Shown: positions 34,315 to 43,469 of the stretch, piece after piece
Numbering within the stretch: the first letter of the stretch is position 1
Layout: the number at the start of each line of letters is the position of its first letter
Assembly: GCA_024235935.1 (NCBI GenBank)
Contig: JACKLL010000007.1
Coordinates: 161,406-225,405 of the forward strand
Direction of reading: 5' to 3'
Origin: Rhodoferax sp.
Lineage (GTDB): Bacteria; Pseudomonadota; Gammaproteobacteria; Burkholderiales; Burkholderiaceae_C
DNA: 64,000 bases
The notes under the pieces: model-generated
What the model was told of the DNA's origin: nothing
What the model saw: the letters and a program-made list of their open reading frames with translations, nothing else
Databases searched by the model: none
Program-made: the position numbers and the translations under genes

Positions 34315-35246
34315 GCCAAAGCGACGTGCGTGAGACCCCTCTGATGCCATCGGATGCCGATCTGCGCGGCCGCGTGGCCATCGTCACCGGTGCCGGCAAG
34401 GGACTGGGCCGGGCCTATGCGCTGCACCTCGCTCGCCTTGGCGCCCAAGTGCTGGTCAACAACCGGCGCCACGACGGCGAGTCGGATGCCGATACGTCGG
34501 CCCGGCAAACGGTCGACGCCATCCGCCAGGCCGGTGGCACCGCCAGCGCCAACTGGAGCGACGTCACCGACCCGGACAGCGGGCAGGCCATGGTGAGCCA
34601 GGCACTGCACGATTTTGGCCGACTCGACATCGTCATCGCCAATGCCGGCATCGACAGCGCCAGCACCTTCGGCAAGCAGTCGATCGCGGATTTCCGCGCC
34701 ATCTTCGACACCGGATTCTTCGGCAACCTGCACCTGGTGCACGCAGCCTGGCCGCACCTGCTCGCAGCGCAATACGGCCGCGTGGTGCTGACCACGTCGA
34801 GTGCCGGTCTGTATGGCAACTACGGCCAGGTCGCCTATTCGGCCGCCAAGGCGGCGGTGATCGGCATGGTGCGCGCACTGGCCATCGAAGGCCGCCGCCA
34901 CGGCGTTCAGGTCAATGCCATCGCACCGTATGGCTACTCGCAGATGACGGCCAAGTACATGTCCGGCGACATCGCCAGCATCTTTGACCCGCAACGGGTC
35001 GCGCCGCTGGTGGCCTGGCTGGCCGGCGCCGGCTGCAATGTCAGCGGTGACGTGCTGGTCTGCGGCGGCGGCCTGGTGCGCCGCGCCGGCGTCGGCGAAA
35101 CCGACGCACTGGCTTTGCCGGACGCGGACATGGCCGACACGGTCAGGGACCTGCATGCGCTGGGCTGGCACAGCCATGCCAGCGCAACGGACTCCTTCAC
35201 CCGCTTTCTGAACGAACTCCCGAACGCTCCCAAGGACCATCCATGA
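34311..35246 (+). CDS. SDR-family dehydrogenase (MFE-2-like hydroxyacyl-CoA dehydrogenase)
   Basis: The 311-residue enzyme has the Rossmann motif TGAGKGLGRAYALHLA, NAG at the end of strand 4, and the catalytic set Ser in TTSSAG with Tyr-x3-Lys in AYSAAKAAV. The phrase VLVNNRRHDGES, the long spacer after the cofactor loop, and the C-terminal extension resemble the (3R)-hydroxyacyl-CoA dehydrogenase of peroxisomal MFE-2. It would oxidise a beta-hydroxyacyl-CoA just before thiolysis, consistent with the thiolase gene that starts in its last codon (ATGA overlap). Confidence 0.87.
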   Translation: MSQSDVRETPLMPSDADLRGRVAIVTGAGKGLGRAYALHLARLGAQVLVNNRRHDGESDADTSARQTVDAIRQAGGTASANWSDVTDPDSGQAMVSQALHDFGRLDIVIANAGIDSASTFGKQSIADFRAIFDTGFFGNLHLVHAAWPHLLAAQYGRVVLTTSSAGLYGNYGQVAYSAAKAAVIGMVRALAIEGRRHGVQVNAIAPYGYSQMTAKYMSGDIASIFDPQRVAPLVAWLAGAGCNVSGDVLVCGGGLVRRAGVGETDALALPDADMADTVRDLHALGWHSHASATDSFTRFLNELPNAPKDHP

Positions 35247-36460
35247 CCCATGCCTACATCGCCGACGCCGTGCGAACCCCACGCGGGCGCGGCAACGACA
35301 AAGGCAGCCTCAAGCCGGTCAAGCCGGCCGAACTGCTGGCGCAGACACTGCGCGCCCTGGCCCACCGCACCGCGCTCGACACCGCGCAGGTCTGCGATGC
35401 CGTGTTCGGCTGCGTGACACAGACCGCCGACCAGGGTGCGAGTGTCGGCACGCTGGCACTGCCCCTGGCCGGATGGAGCGATGCGGTCGGCGCGGTCACG
35501 ATCAACCGCTACTGCGCATCCGGCCTGTCGGCCACGCACTTCGCCGCACTGCAGGCGCTGCACGGCGACACGCTGGCGCTGGGCGGCGGCATCGAGATGA
35601 TGTCGCGCGTGCCCATGGGCAGTGACCAGGGCCCGCTGACCCACGACCGGACGCTGCAGCTGCAGGCGCAGCTGGTGCCGATCGGCATCGCGGCCGATGC
35701 CATTGCCACGCAGCGCGGCTATTCGCGCGCCATGCTCGACGCCTATGCCGCGCAGTCGCAGCAACGCGCGGCGGCCGCCGCCGCGCGGGGCATGCCGCCA
35801 TCGATGGTGGCCGTCACTGCGGCCGACGGCAGCAGCTTGCTCGACCGCGACGAGAACATCCGCCCGGCCACAACCGCGCAGACACTCGCTGCACTGCCTG
35901 CCGCATTTGCCGAATGGGGCGCCAAGGGCGGCGAACAAGGCTGGGACGCGCAGCTGTGCCGCCGTTATGGCCTTGCAGGCATCGACCACGTACACCATGC
36001 CGGCAACTCCCCGGCCATGGCCGACGCCGCTGCGGCGGTGCTGGTCGGCTCGCGCGGCGCCCTGGAGCGCGGCCACCTGGCGCCACGGGCCCGCATCCTG
36101 GGTTTCGCCGATACCGGGTCCGACCGCATGCTGGCACTCACCGGCACCGTGGACGCGGCGCGCATTGCATTGCAGCGCGCCGGACTGCAGGCGGGCGACA
36201 TCGACCTGTTCGAGATCAACGAAGGCTTTGCGGCCATGGCGCTGCATTTCAGCGAGGCGATGGCAGTGGGCCAGGACCGGCTCAACGTGAACGGCGGAGC
36301 CATCGCGATCGGACACGCCATGGGAGCGACCGGCGCGGCCATGGTCAGCGTCATGCTCGACGAACTGGAGCTGCGCCAGGCGCGCTACGGATGCCTGTCG
36401 ATCTGTGGCGCCGCCGGCGTGGCCAGCGCCATGGTGGTGGAACGCGTGAGCGGCTTCTGA
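35243..36460 (+). CDS. acetyl-CoA C-acyltransferase (thiolase)
   Basis: The 405-residue enzyme is a classical beta-oxidation thiolase: Cys91 in NRYCASGLSA, FEINEGFAAMAL (the NEAF motif), NGGAIAIGHAMGATGA with the active His, and Cys in CLSICGAAGVASAMV. The usual GHPxGATG reads GHAMGATG. It differs from the SCP2-like thiolase upstream, so the operon has two thiolases of different specificity. A 122-base gap separates it from the transporter genes, the largest gap in the operon. Confidence 0.92.
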   Translation: MTHAYIADAVRTPRGRGNDKGSLKPVKPAELLAQTLRALAHRTALDTAQVCDAVFGCVTQTADQGASVGTLALPLAGWSDAVGAVTINRYCASGLSATHFAALQALHGDTLALGGGIEMMSRVPMGSDQGPLTHDRTLQLQAQLVPIGIAADAIATQRGYSRAMLDAYAAQSQQRAAAAAARGMPPSMVAVTAADGSSLLDRDENIRPATTAQTLAALPAAFAEWGAKGGEQGWDAQLCRRYGLAGIDHVHHAGNSPAMADAAAAVLVGSRGALERGHLAPRARILGFADTGSDRMLALTGTVDAARIALQRAGLQAGDIDLFEINEGFAAMALHFSEAMAVGQDRLNVNGGAIAIGHAMGATGAAMVSVMLDELELRQARYGCLSICGAAGVASAMVVERVSGF

Positions 36461-36582
36461 TCAGGATCTCCCTTGAACGCCGATTCTTCACTCACCCGCA
36501 TGCACGCGGCTGCGACCCTGTCGCACCTCGCCCGCGAACAGGGCATGATGCCGGCGGATCCCCTTGGCCCGGGAGCATGGCC

Positions 36583-37467
36583 ATGAGCGCCGAGCTGGCA
36601 CAGGTGGTGCAACTGGCCATCAACGGCATGGCCATCGGTGCGATCTATGCGCTCGTCGCGCTTGGCCTGGTGCTGACCTACAAGGCGACCGAGGTGCTGA
36701 ACTTCGCCTATGGCGACGTGCTCATGGCCTCGAGCTTCGTCGGCTGGGGCCTGATCGTCGGGCTGGGCTGGCCGTTCTGGCTCGCGGCGCTGGGCACGGT
36801 GGTGCTGGCCGCAGCACTGAGCTGGCTGCTGGATGCACGCGTGATGCGCCTGATCGTCGGCCAGCCGCAGTTTGCCGGCGTGATGCTGACGATCGCGATC
36901 GCCTTCATGCTGCGCGGCGCGGTGAGCATGGCCTTCGGCCCCGAATCGCGCACCTATCCCACGCCGTGGAGCGAGCACAAGACCACGATCGGCAGCATCG
37001 TCATCGCCGACCTCAGCCTGGTCATCGTCGCCGCTGCCTTGCTGGTGACACTGGTGCTGTTCTGGTTCCTGCGCAAGACGCCGCTGGGCATCTCGATCCA
37101 GGCTGCGTCCCAAAACCAGCTGGCGGCCTATCTGAGCGGCATCCGCGTGAAGCGCGTCACCTCGCTGGTGTGGGCCATCGCCGGCGCCATCGCGGCCTTG
37201 TGCGGCCTGTTGCTGGCGCCCACCGCGCTGGTCGACATCGGCCTGTGGATCGTGGTGCTCAAGGCACTGGCGGCGGTGGTGCTGGGCGGCTTCGGCAGCA
37301 TTCCCGGCGCCATCGTTGGCGGGCTGCTGCTGGGCCTGATCGAGCAGTTCGCCGGCGTGTACCTGCCGGACGGGTTCAAGGACGCGATGGCCTACATCGT
37401 GCTCATCGGTGTACTCATCGTGTGGCCCCGTGGCTTGCTGGGCGAAGCCCACGGCCGGCGCGTCTGA
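36583..37467 (+). CDS. livH: ABC transporter permease, LivH type
   Basis: A 294-residue inner-membrane protein with about eight helices, typical of branched-chain amino-acid-type permeases: AINGMAIGAIYALVALGLVLTY, LNFAYGDVLM, and the ATPase-contact region SGIRVKRVTSLVWAIAGAIA. ATG 36583 has GGGAG seven bases upstream; ATG 36577 is also in frame but too close to it. The permease pairs with the next gene's LivM-type product to import a compound bound by the periplasmic protein encoded at 42292. Its place after beta-oxidation-like genes suggests an organic-acid, not an amino-acid, cargo. Confidence 0.92.
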   Translation: MSAELAQVVQLAINGMAIGAIYALVALGLVLTYKATEVLNFAYGDVLMASSFVGWGLIVGLGWPFWLAALGTVVLAAALSWLLDARVMRLIVGQPQFAGVMLTIAIAFMLRGAVSMAFGPESRTYPTPWSEHKTTIGSIVIADLSLVIVAAALLVTLVLFWFLRKTPLGISIQAASQNQLAAYLSGIRVKRVTSLVWAIAGAIAALCGLLLAPTALVDIGLWIVVLKALAAVVLGGFGSIPGAIVGGLLLGLIEQFAGVYLPDGFKDAMAYIVLIGVLIVWPRGLLGEAHGRRV

Positions 37468-37483
37468 ACGGAGCCGACAGACC

Positions 37484-38560
37484 ATGCGCTTTCCCTACGA
37501 CACCTCCTACCGCGACGGCCAGGCGCTGCTGCGCTACACGCCCGGACGCATCGCCTACGGGCTGCTGCTGGTGGCACTGCTGGCGGCCCCCTGGCTGCTG
37601 CCCAAGTACTACGTCGGCGAGCTGACCTACCTGCTGATCATGTCCATCGCCAGCCTGGGCCTGATGGTGCTGGTGGGCTATACCGGCCAGGTGTCGCTGG
37701 GGCACTCGGCCTTCATCGCGATCGGCGCGTACGCCCATGCCTGGTTCCTGTCGCAAGGTGTCCCGCTGTTCGCGTCGATGGCGCTGGCCGCCAGCGTCGC
37801 CGGGCTGGTGGGGCTGGTGATCGGCCTGCCCGCGATCCGGGTCTCGGGCCTGTACCTGGCCATGGTGACGCTGGCGTTCGCCATCCTGTCCGAGCACATC
37901 ATCGGGCGCTGGAACAGCGTCACCGGTGGATACAGCGGCCTCAATGTCGACAACCCGGTGGTGCTGGGCTGGGACCTGTCCCAGCTGAGGCCCTTCTACT
38001 ACCTGTGCCTGGCGGTGCTCGTCGTCGTGCTGCTGGGCCTGTTGAACCTGCTGCGCGCCAAGACCGGCCGGGCTTTCCAGGGCGTGCGCGACTCGGAGGC
38101 CGCCGCCTACAGCCTGGGCATCTGGGTCGCCGGCTACAAGGTGCTGGCCTTCGTGGTCTCGGCCATGGTCACCGGTCTGGCCGGCGCCTTGCTGGCCCAC
38201 CACGTGCGTTACCTGACGCCGGAGGGCTTTGGTCTCATCCTGTCGCTGGAGCTGGTGCTCATGGTCACCATCGGCGGTCTGGGCTCGCTGCGCGGTGCCA
38301 TCCTGGGCGCGATGCTGATCAGCCTGCTGCCCACCTTCATCTCGCGCATCAAGCCCCTGCTGCCCGACCAGATCGCCAAGCAGTTCGGCCTGGAGACCTT
38401 CGTGTTCGGCCTGGTGCTGGCACTGTTCGTGCTGTTCGAGCCCAAGGGCCTGAACGGCCGCTGGATCAAGTTCAGGACCTTTCTGCAGACCTTTCCGCTG
38501 TACCGCAAGGACATGTTCAAGCGCGGCAAGACCTACATGAAGTCGGAGCGGTACAAATGA
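37484..38560 (+). CDS. livM: ABC transporter permease, LivM type
   Basis: The 358-residue permease has about ten helices, with the LivM hallmarks GYTGQVSLGHSAFIAIGAY, RVSGLYLAMVTLAFA and the coupling region GRAFQGVRDSEAAAYSLGI. Its C-terminal tail after the last helix is long and basic (FPLYRKDMFKRGKTYMKSERYK, trimmed here in meaning: many Lys/Arg). The stop codon overlaps an ATG that opens a short repeat-encoded frame running to the livG start; see the repeat entry. Confidence 0.92.
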   Translation: MRFPYDTSYRDGQALLRYTPGRIAYGLLLVALLAAPWLLPKYYVGELTYLLIMSIASLGLMVLVGYTGQVSLGHSAFIAIGAYAHAWFLSQGVPLFASMALAASVAGLVGLVIGLPAIRVSGLYLAMVTLAFAILSEHIIGRWNSVTGGYSGLNVDNPVVLGWDLSQLRPFYYLCLAVLVVVLLGLLNLLRAKTGRAFQGVRDSEAAAYSLGIWVAGYKVLAFVVSAMVTGLAGALLAHHVRYLTPEGFGLILSLELVLMVTIGGLGSLRGAILGAMLISLLPTFISRIKPLLPDQIAKQFGLETFVFGLVLALFVLFEPKGLNGRWIKFRTFLQTFPLYRKDMFKRGKTYMKSERYK

Positions 38561-38710
38561 GCGCAGCGCCGAACCGCTTCAAGCAAGCGAACGCCCCCTT
38601 GGGGGGGCAGCGAGCCACACGGCGTGGGCGAGCGTGGGGGCCACAAATGAGCGCAGCGCCGAACCGCTTCAAGCAAGCGAACGCCCCCTTGGGCGAGCGT
38701 GGGGGCCAAC
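38553..38710 (+). repeat. tandem 90-bp repeat between livM and livG, encoding a bridging ORF
   Basis: A 51-base segment starting acaaatgagcgcagcgcc occurs at 38553-38603 and again, identically, at 38643-38693, a 90-base period. The tail gggcgagcgtgggggcca recurs at 38626-38643 and 38691-38708. The runs cccccttggg and gcgtgggggcc are like dispersed intergenic elements I associate with Comamonadaceae. Because 90 is a multiple of 3, both units share one frame: a 52-codon ORF (38557-38715, starting MSAAPNRFKQANAPLG) opens with an ATG overlapping the livM stop and ends with a TGA overlapping the livG ATG. Confidence 0.85.
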
Positions 38711-38711
38711 T

Positions 38712-39470
38712 ATGAGCGTCTTTCAGGTGCGCGACGTCTCGCTGCGTTTCGGTGGCGTGCAGGCCATCGGCAAGGTCAGCTTCGACGTCGAGCAGGGCGA
38801 GGTGTTCGCCATCATCGGTCCCAATGGTGCCGGCAAGACCTCGATGCTCAACGTCATCACCCGGGTATTCGACCCGAGCGCGGGCAGCGTGCGTTTCGAA
38901 GACCAGGAGATCACGCAGCTGGCGCGCCACCAGGTGGTGCATCATGGCATTGCCCGTACCTTTCAGAACATCGAGCTGTTCGAAGGCGGCACGGTACTCG
39001 ACAACCTGTTGCTCGGGCGGCATCGTTTCGCCCACGGCAGTTTCGCGGCACAGTGGTTGTGGACACCGGCCGTGCGCCGGGCCGAGGCCCAGTCGCGTGC
39101 CCACGTGGAAGACGTGATCACCCTGCTCGACCTGATGCCCTACCGAAACAGCCCGGTCGCCGGCCTGCCCTACGGCGTACGCAAGGTGGTGGAACTGGCG
39201 CGCGCGCTGGCCACGCAGCCGCGCCTGCTGCTGCTGGACGAACCGGCCTCCGGGCTGAACCCCGAGGAAACCCGCGACCTGGCGTTCTGGATCGACGACA
39301 TCCAGAAGGACCTGGGCATCACCGTGATCATGGTCGAGCACGACATGTCTCTGGTATCGGAGGCCGCCGACCGGGTGCTGTGCATGAACATGGGCGAGGT
39401 GCTCGCGTTGGGCACGCCGCATGCGGTGCAGAACGACCCGGCGGTGATCGCCGCCTACCTGGGTGGATGA
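38712..39470 (+). CDS. livG: ABC transporter ATP-binding protein, LivG type
   Basis: The 252-residue ATPase has Walker A GPNGAGKTS, the Q loop in ARTFQNIELF, a signature region LPYGVRKVVELARAL in place of LSGGQ (usual for LivG), Walker B LLLLDEPASGL and the H loop VEHDMSLV. ATG 38712 begins MSVFQVRDVSLRFGG, matching the family; an in-frame ATG at 38634 lies in the tandem repeat and would add repeat-encoded residues. It energises import through LivHM together with LivF. Confidence 0.92.
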   Translation: MSVFQVRDVSLRFGGVQAIGKVSFDVEQGEVFAIIGPNGAGKTSMLNVITRVFDPSAGSVRFEDQEITQLARHQVVHHGIARTFQNIELFEGGTVLDNLLLGRHRFAHGSFAAQWLWTPAVRRAEAQSRAHVEDVITLLDLMPYRNSPVAGLPYGVRKVVELARALATQPRLLLLDEPASGLNPEETRDLAFWIDDIQKDLGITVIMVEHDMSLVSEAADRVLCMNMGEVLALGTPHAVQNDPAVIAAYLGG

Positions 39471-39533
39471 CATGACGACCCTCGCCACGTGTAATCTGTC
39501 CACACGGGACACCCTGCCATCCGGGAGCCGGAC

Positions 39534-40316
39534 ATGACCGGGGCCGTGCTGTCGGTGCAGAACCTCGAAACCTGGTACGGCCCGGTCAATGCCATCAAGG
39601 GCGTCAACCTGGAGGTGCAGCCCGGGCGCATCGTCGCGGTGCTCGGTGCCAACGGTGCCGGCAAGACGACGCTGCTCAACACCATCGCCGGCGTGATCGA
39701 CCCGTTCAAGGGCAGCGTCACGTTCAAGGGCCAGACCATTCACGGACGCGACCCGGACCGGATCGCCCGCGCCGGCGTCGTGCTGGTGCCCGAGGGCCGC
39801 CAGGTGTTCCCGTTCCTGTCGGTGGCCGACAACCTGATGATGGGAAGCTTCGCCCGCGCCGACCGCAAGGGCATCGATACCGATCTGCGGCGCATCTACG
39901 ACTGGTTCCCCCGGCTCAAGGAGCGCGAGCACCAGCACGGCGGCCTGCTGTCCGGCGGAGAGCAGCAAATGCTGGCCATCGGCCGGGCGCTGATGGCACG
40001 GCCCTCGGTGTTGCTGCTGGACGAACCGTCGCTGGGGCTGTCGCCCCTGCTGACGCGCGAGATCTTTCAGATCGTCAAGCGCATCAATGCCGAGATGCAG
40101 ACCGCCATCCTGGTGGTGGAGCAGAATGCCGCGATCGCGCTGGCGTCCGCCCACGACGGCTACATCATGGAACTGGGCCGCGTGGTGGCGGCCGGCACCT
40201 GCGCCGAACTGATGGCCAAGGACGACGTGCAGGAGTTCTACCTGGGTGGCGCAGGCAACGCGTCGCGCGAAGACGGCCACAAGCAGCGCTGGAAGCGGCG
40301 CAAGACCTGGAGATGA
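39534..40316 (+). CDS. livF: ABC transporter ATP-binding protein, LivF type
   Basis: The 260-residue ATPase has Walker A GANGAGKTT, signature LLSGGEQQMLAIGRAL, Walker B LLLDEPSLGLSP and H-loop variant VVEQNAAIAL, all as in LivF. The last ~20 residues (ASREDGHKQRWKRRKTWR) are a basic extension beyond the usual end YLGG. It lies 63 bases after livG and overlaps the following CoA-ligase gene by 4 bases. Confidence 0.92.
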   Translation: MTGAVLSVQNLETWYGPVNAIKGVNLEVQPGRIVAVLGANGAGKTTLLNTIAGVIDPFKGSVTFKGQTIHGRDPDRIARAGVVLVPEGRQVFPFLSVADNLMMGSFARADRKGIDTDLRRIYDWFPRLKEREHQHGGLLSGGEQQMLAIGRALMARPSVLLLDEPSLGLSPLLTREIFQIVKRINAEMQTAILVVEQNAAIALASAHDGYIMELGRVVAAGTCAELMAKDDVQEFYLGGAGNASREDGHKQRWKRRKTWR

Positions 40317-42241
40317 GGGCCGCCATGACAAGTGCACCGTCGCAAATACTGACCGCCCCCAGCCCTGGCCTCGCCAGCGCCCCCGAGGGGGTGCAAGAAG
40401 ACTTGGGAGTGGCCCGGCGTCTTCTTGTGACCGCCTACGGCCACGACACGCCGCAAAAGCTGTTCCGCGCGCGCTGCCGCGAATGGGCGGCGGATCCGGC
40501 ACTGCGCCACAAGTGCAAGGGCATCTGGTCGTCCACCAGCTGGGCGGAGTACTATGCCCAGGCCCGGGCCGTCGGCCTGGCGCTGGCCGCGCTCGGACTG
40601 GCCCGCGGCGATGCCATCGCCGTGCTGTCGGAGAACCGCCCCGAGTGGCTGTATGCCGACATGGGCGCCCAGTGCATGGGATTCCTGAGCACCGGCATCT
40701 ACCCGACCTCGTCGCCCGAGCAGGTGCAATACATCGTCAACGATGCCGGCGTGCAGGTGCTGTTTGTCGAGAACCAGGAACAGTACGACAAGGTCCTGGC
40801 GGTCCGCGCGGCCTGCCCGACGCTGCGCCGCATCGTCATCACCGATCTCAAGGGCCTGCGCGGCCTGGACGACCCGATGGCCACGCCCTTCGCCGAGCTG
40901 CTCGCCCATGGCGAGGCGCTGGCGGGCGATGGTGCCGCGCGTTTCGAGCAGGCCATCGATGCCTCGGCGCCGGATGACATCGCATTCCTGGTCTATACGT
41001 CGGGAACGACCGGCGCGCCCAAGGGCGCCATGGTAGCCAATCGCAATCTGGTGTTCCAGATGGCCAGCGTGCACCAGTACCTGCAACTGCAGCGGCTGGA
41101 CCGCTCATTGTCCTTCCTGCCGCTGTGCCATATCGCCGAGCGCATGTCCACCGTGTACAACCCGCTGGCCCAGGGACAGATCGTGCATTTTCCGGAGAAC
41201 GCCGGCACGGTGTTCAACGATGTGCGCGAGGTGGCGCCGCACGTGGTGTTCGGGCCGCCGCGGTTCTGGGAGAAGCTGTACTCCCAGGTCACGCTGTACA
41301 TGCAGGACGCGATTCCGACCGCGCGTGCCATCTACGCCCGGCTGCTGGCCGAAGGGGCCGCGCTGGCCCAGGCCCGGCTCGAAGGGCATCCGGTGACCGG
41401 CTGGCGCGCCCGCCGCTATGACTGGATGCAGCGCCTGGTGTTGTCCAACCTGCGCAGTTTCCTCGGCCTGCAGAACGTCAAGACCGCGCTGACGGGCGCG
41501 GCACCCGTGCCCCCGGACCTGCTGCGCTGGTACATGGCCGCGGGCATCGACCTGCTGGAGTCCTACGGGCTGACCGAGACCTGTGGCTTCTGCACGGCGA
41601 TGCCGGTGGACCGGATCCGGATCGGCACGGCTGGCGTACGCGCAAGCGGAACCGAGATCCGGCTCGGCGATGAAAACGAGATCCTGGTGCGCGGACCCAA
41701 CGTGTTTGCCGGCTACTGGAAGCTGGAGGAAAAGACCCGCGAGGCCATCGATGCGGACGGCTGGCTGCATACCGGCGACTGCGGCGAGATCGATGCCGAC
41801 GGCTACGTCGCGATCCGTGACCGGCTCAAGGACATCATCATCACCTCGGGCGGCAAGAACATCACGCCCAGCAACATCGAGAACCGCCTCAAGTTCAGCC
41901 CCTACATCTCGGATGCGGTGGTCGTCGGCGAAGGCCGCAACTACCTGACCTGCCTGATCATGATCGACCAGGACAACATCGCCAAGTTTGCACAGGACCA
42001 GCAGGTGCCGTATTCCGACTTTGCCAGCATGACGCGGGCGCCGGAGATCGTGCAGCTGATCCAGTCCGAAATCGCGCAGGTCAACGACCGGCTGGCCCGG
42101 GTCGAGCAGATCAAGTCGTTTCGCATCATCGCCCAGCTGCTGACGGCCGAGGACGACGAACTCACGCCCACGATGAAGCTCAAACGCAAGGTCGTCGCCA
42201 CCAAATACGCCGACCTGATCACCGACATGTACCCATCCTGA
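40313..42241 (+). CDS. long-chain-type acyl-CoA synthetase
   Basis: The 642-residue adenylate-forming enzyme has TSGTTGAPKGAM (P loop), SYGLTETCGF, HTGDCGEIDADGYV, RLKDIIITSGGKNI and a C-terminal Lys in TPTMKLKRKVV, as in FadD15/long-chain synthetases. A ligase of this type between LivF and the binding protein is a recurring arrangement in Burkholderiales and suggests CoA trapping of the imported acid. Residues ~9-40 are encoded by a repeat-like DNA stretch (CCCCCGAGGGGG, then a 9-bp inverted repeat), so the N-terminus before YGHDTPQKLF may be recent. ATG 40325 is an alternative start. Confidence 0.9.
   Translation: MRAAMTSAPSQILTAPSPGLASAPEGVQEDLGVARRLLVTAYGHDTPQKLFRARCREWAADPALRHKCKGIWSSTSWAEYYAQARAVGLALAALGLARGDAIAVLSENRPEWLYADMGAQCMGFLSTGIYPTSSPEQVQYIVNDAGVQVLFVENQEQYDKVLAVRAACPTLRRIVITDLKGLRGLDDPMATPFAELLAHGEALAGDGAARFEQAIDASAPDDIAFLVYTSGTTGAPKGAMVANRNLVFQMASVHQYLQLQRLDRSLSFLPLCHIAERMSTVYNPLAQGQIVHFPENAGTVFNDVREVAPHVVFGPPRFWEKLYSQVTLYMQDAIPTARAIYARLLAEGAALAQARLEGHPVTGWRARRYDWMQRLVLSNLRSFLGLQNVKTALTGAAPVPPDLLRWYMAAGIDLLESYGLTETCGFCTAMPVDRIRIGTAGVRASGTEIRLGDENEILVRGPNVFAGYWKLEEKTREAIDADGWLHTGDCGEIDADGYVAIRDRLKDIIITSGGKNITPSNIENRLKFSPYISDAVVVGEGRNYLTCLIMIDQDNIAKFAQDQQVPYSDFASMTRAPEIVQLIQSEIAQVNDRLARVEQIKSFRIIAQLLTAEDDELTPTMKLKRKVVATKYADLITDMYPS
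40380..40427 (+). repeat. repeat-like inverted repeats inside the CoA-ligase N-terminus
   Basis: ccccc-ga-ggggg (40380-40391) is followed by caagaagac (40394-40402) and its exact complement gtcttcttg (40419-40427), 9-bp arms with a 16-base loop. The composition resembles intergenic repeats, yet it lies within the reading frame near the 5' end of the gene. Confidence 0.5.
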
Positions 42242-42291
42242 CCATTTCACGACAACGGGCCGCAGGCCCATCACAGAAGGAGACCACCACC

Positions 42292-43458
42292 ATGAAAACC
42301 GGACTCAAGAACACCCTTGCGGCAGCCCTGCTGTCCATGGGCCTGGCCAGCGGCGCACAGGCCGCCGGCGTCAGCGACACCGAGATCGTGCTCGGCACGC
42401 ACCTGGACCTCTCCGGCCCGGTCGCGGCCGGCATGCCCAGCATCCGCAACGGCATGCAGATGCGGCTGGACGAAGCGAACGACGCCGGCGGCGTGAACGG
42501 CCGCAAGTTCCGCCTGGTCGTCGAAGACAACGGCAGCCAGCCGCAGATGGCGGTGCGGGCGATGGACAAGCTGATCCGCAGCGACGAGGTCTTCGCCGTC
42601 GTCAATGCGTTCGGCTCTGGTGCCAACGCCGCAGTGGTCAAGCGCGCGGTCGACGCGGGCGTGGTGTATTTCGGCCCGTGGGGCGCATCCTCCATCTTCC
42701 GCAAGTCGGCCGGCGACAGCCCGCTGCTGTTCACGGTGACGCCGAACTACGACGCACTCATGAACACCGGCGTGGGCTGGATGCTGGATAACTACAAGCC
42801 GAAGAAGGTCGGCTACATCTACCAGGAGGGCCCCTTGGGTGCGCTGATGGGTGCGGGCGTCAAGAAGGCATTGGCCGCCAAAGGCATGGGCTATGCCGCC
42901 GAGGCCGGCTACAAGGCGGGCGACATCGACTTCTCGTCGCAGGTCGCGCGCATGAAGGCTGCCGATGTCGACATGATCGTCATCGCCACCGTGACCCGTG
43001 AAACCGTCGGCATCATGGCCGAGGTCAAGAAGCTGGGCTGGAACAGCGTCAAGGTGGTCACCGGCACGCCGGGGCGCACCGGGATCGTGTTGCAGCTGGG
43101 CAAGGATACGGTCGAAGGTCTGTACGGCGTCGGCGCCTGGAAGCTGTACACCCAGGAGGACGGCCCACCGGCCATCAAGGCCTGGTTCGCGAACTACAAG
43201 AAGAAATACACCAACGAGCCGGACGAGAACGCGCTGCTGGCGTATTACTACACCGACATGTTCGTCAAGTCGGTCCAGGCCGTGGGGCGTGACCTGAGCG
43301 CCGACAAGCTGGTCAAGCAACTGCAGGGCGCCAGCTTCGAGAGTCCGATGTTCTATGACAAGGTCAGCTTCCAGAACGGCCATCTGATGCCCGAGGCGGT
43401 GGAGATCGACCAGGTCCAGAAAGGCAAGTGGACGGCCGTGTCCAAGACCTTGCGCTAG
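42292..43458 (+). CDS. ABC transporter substrate-binding protein (LivK-like)
   Basis: The 388-residue periplasmic protein has a signal peptide (LKNTLAAALLSMGLASGAQA), aaggag ten bases before the ATG, and the type-I binding-protein layout: GVSDTEIVLGTHLDLSGPVAAG, LDEANDAGGVNGRKFRLVVEDN, and YEKLIRSDEVFAVVNAFGSG-like helices in the middle (here MDKLIRSDEVFAVVN). Relatives with the phrase LGTHLDLSGP bind aromatic or other organic acids as well as amino acids. It is the specificity part of the importer encoded from 36583; ligand unknown. Confidence 0.92.
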   Translation: MKTGLKNTLAAALLSMGLASGAQAAGVSDTEIVLGTHLDLSGPVAAGMPSIRNGMQMRLDEANDAGGVNGRKFRLVVEDNGSQPQMAVRAMDKLIRSDEVFAVVNAFGSGANAAVVKRAVDAGVVYFGPWGASSIFRKSAGDSPLLFTVTPNYDALMNTGVGWMLDNYKPKKVGYIYQEGPLGALMGAGVKKALAAKGMGYAAEAGYKAGDIDFSSQVARMKAADVDMIVIATVTRETVGIMAEVKKLGWNSVKVVTGTPGRTGIVLQLGKDTVEGLYGVGAWKLYTQEDGPPAIKAWFANYKKKYTNEPDENALLAYYYTDMFVKSVQAVGRDLSADKLVKQLQGASFESPMFYDKVSFQNGHLMPEAVEIDQVQKGKWTAVSKTLR

Positions 43459-43469
43459 GAGCATCCCGC

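Noticed and set aside
38634..38711. Earlier in-frame start for livG
   Set aside because: It lies in repeat DNA; the start at 38712 matches the family and overlaps the bridging frame.
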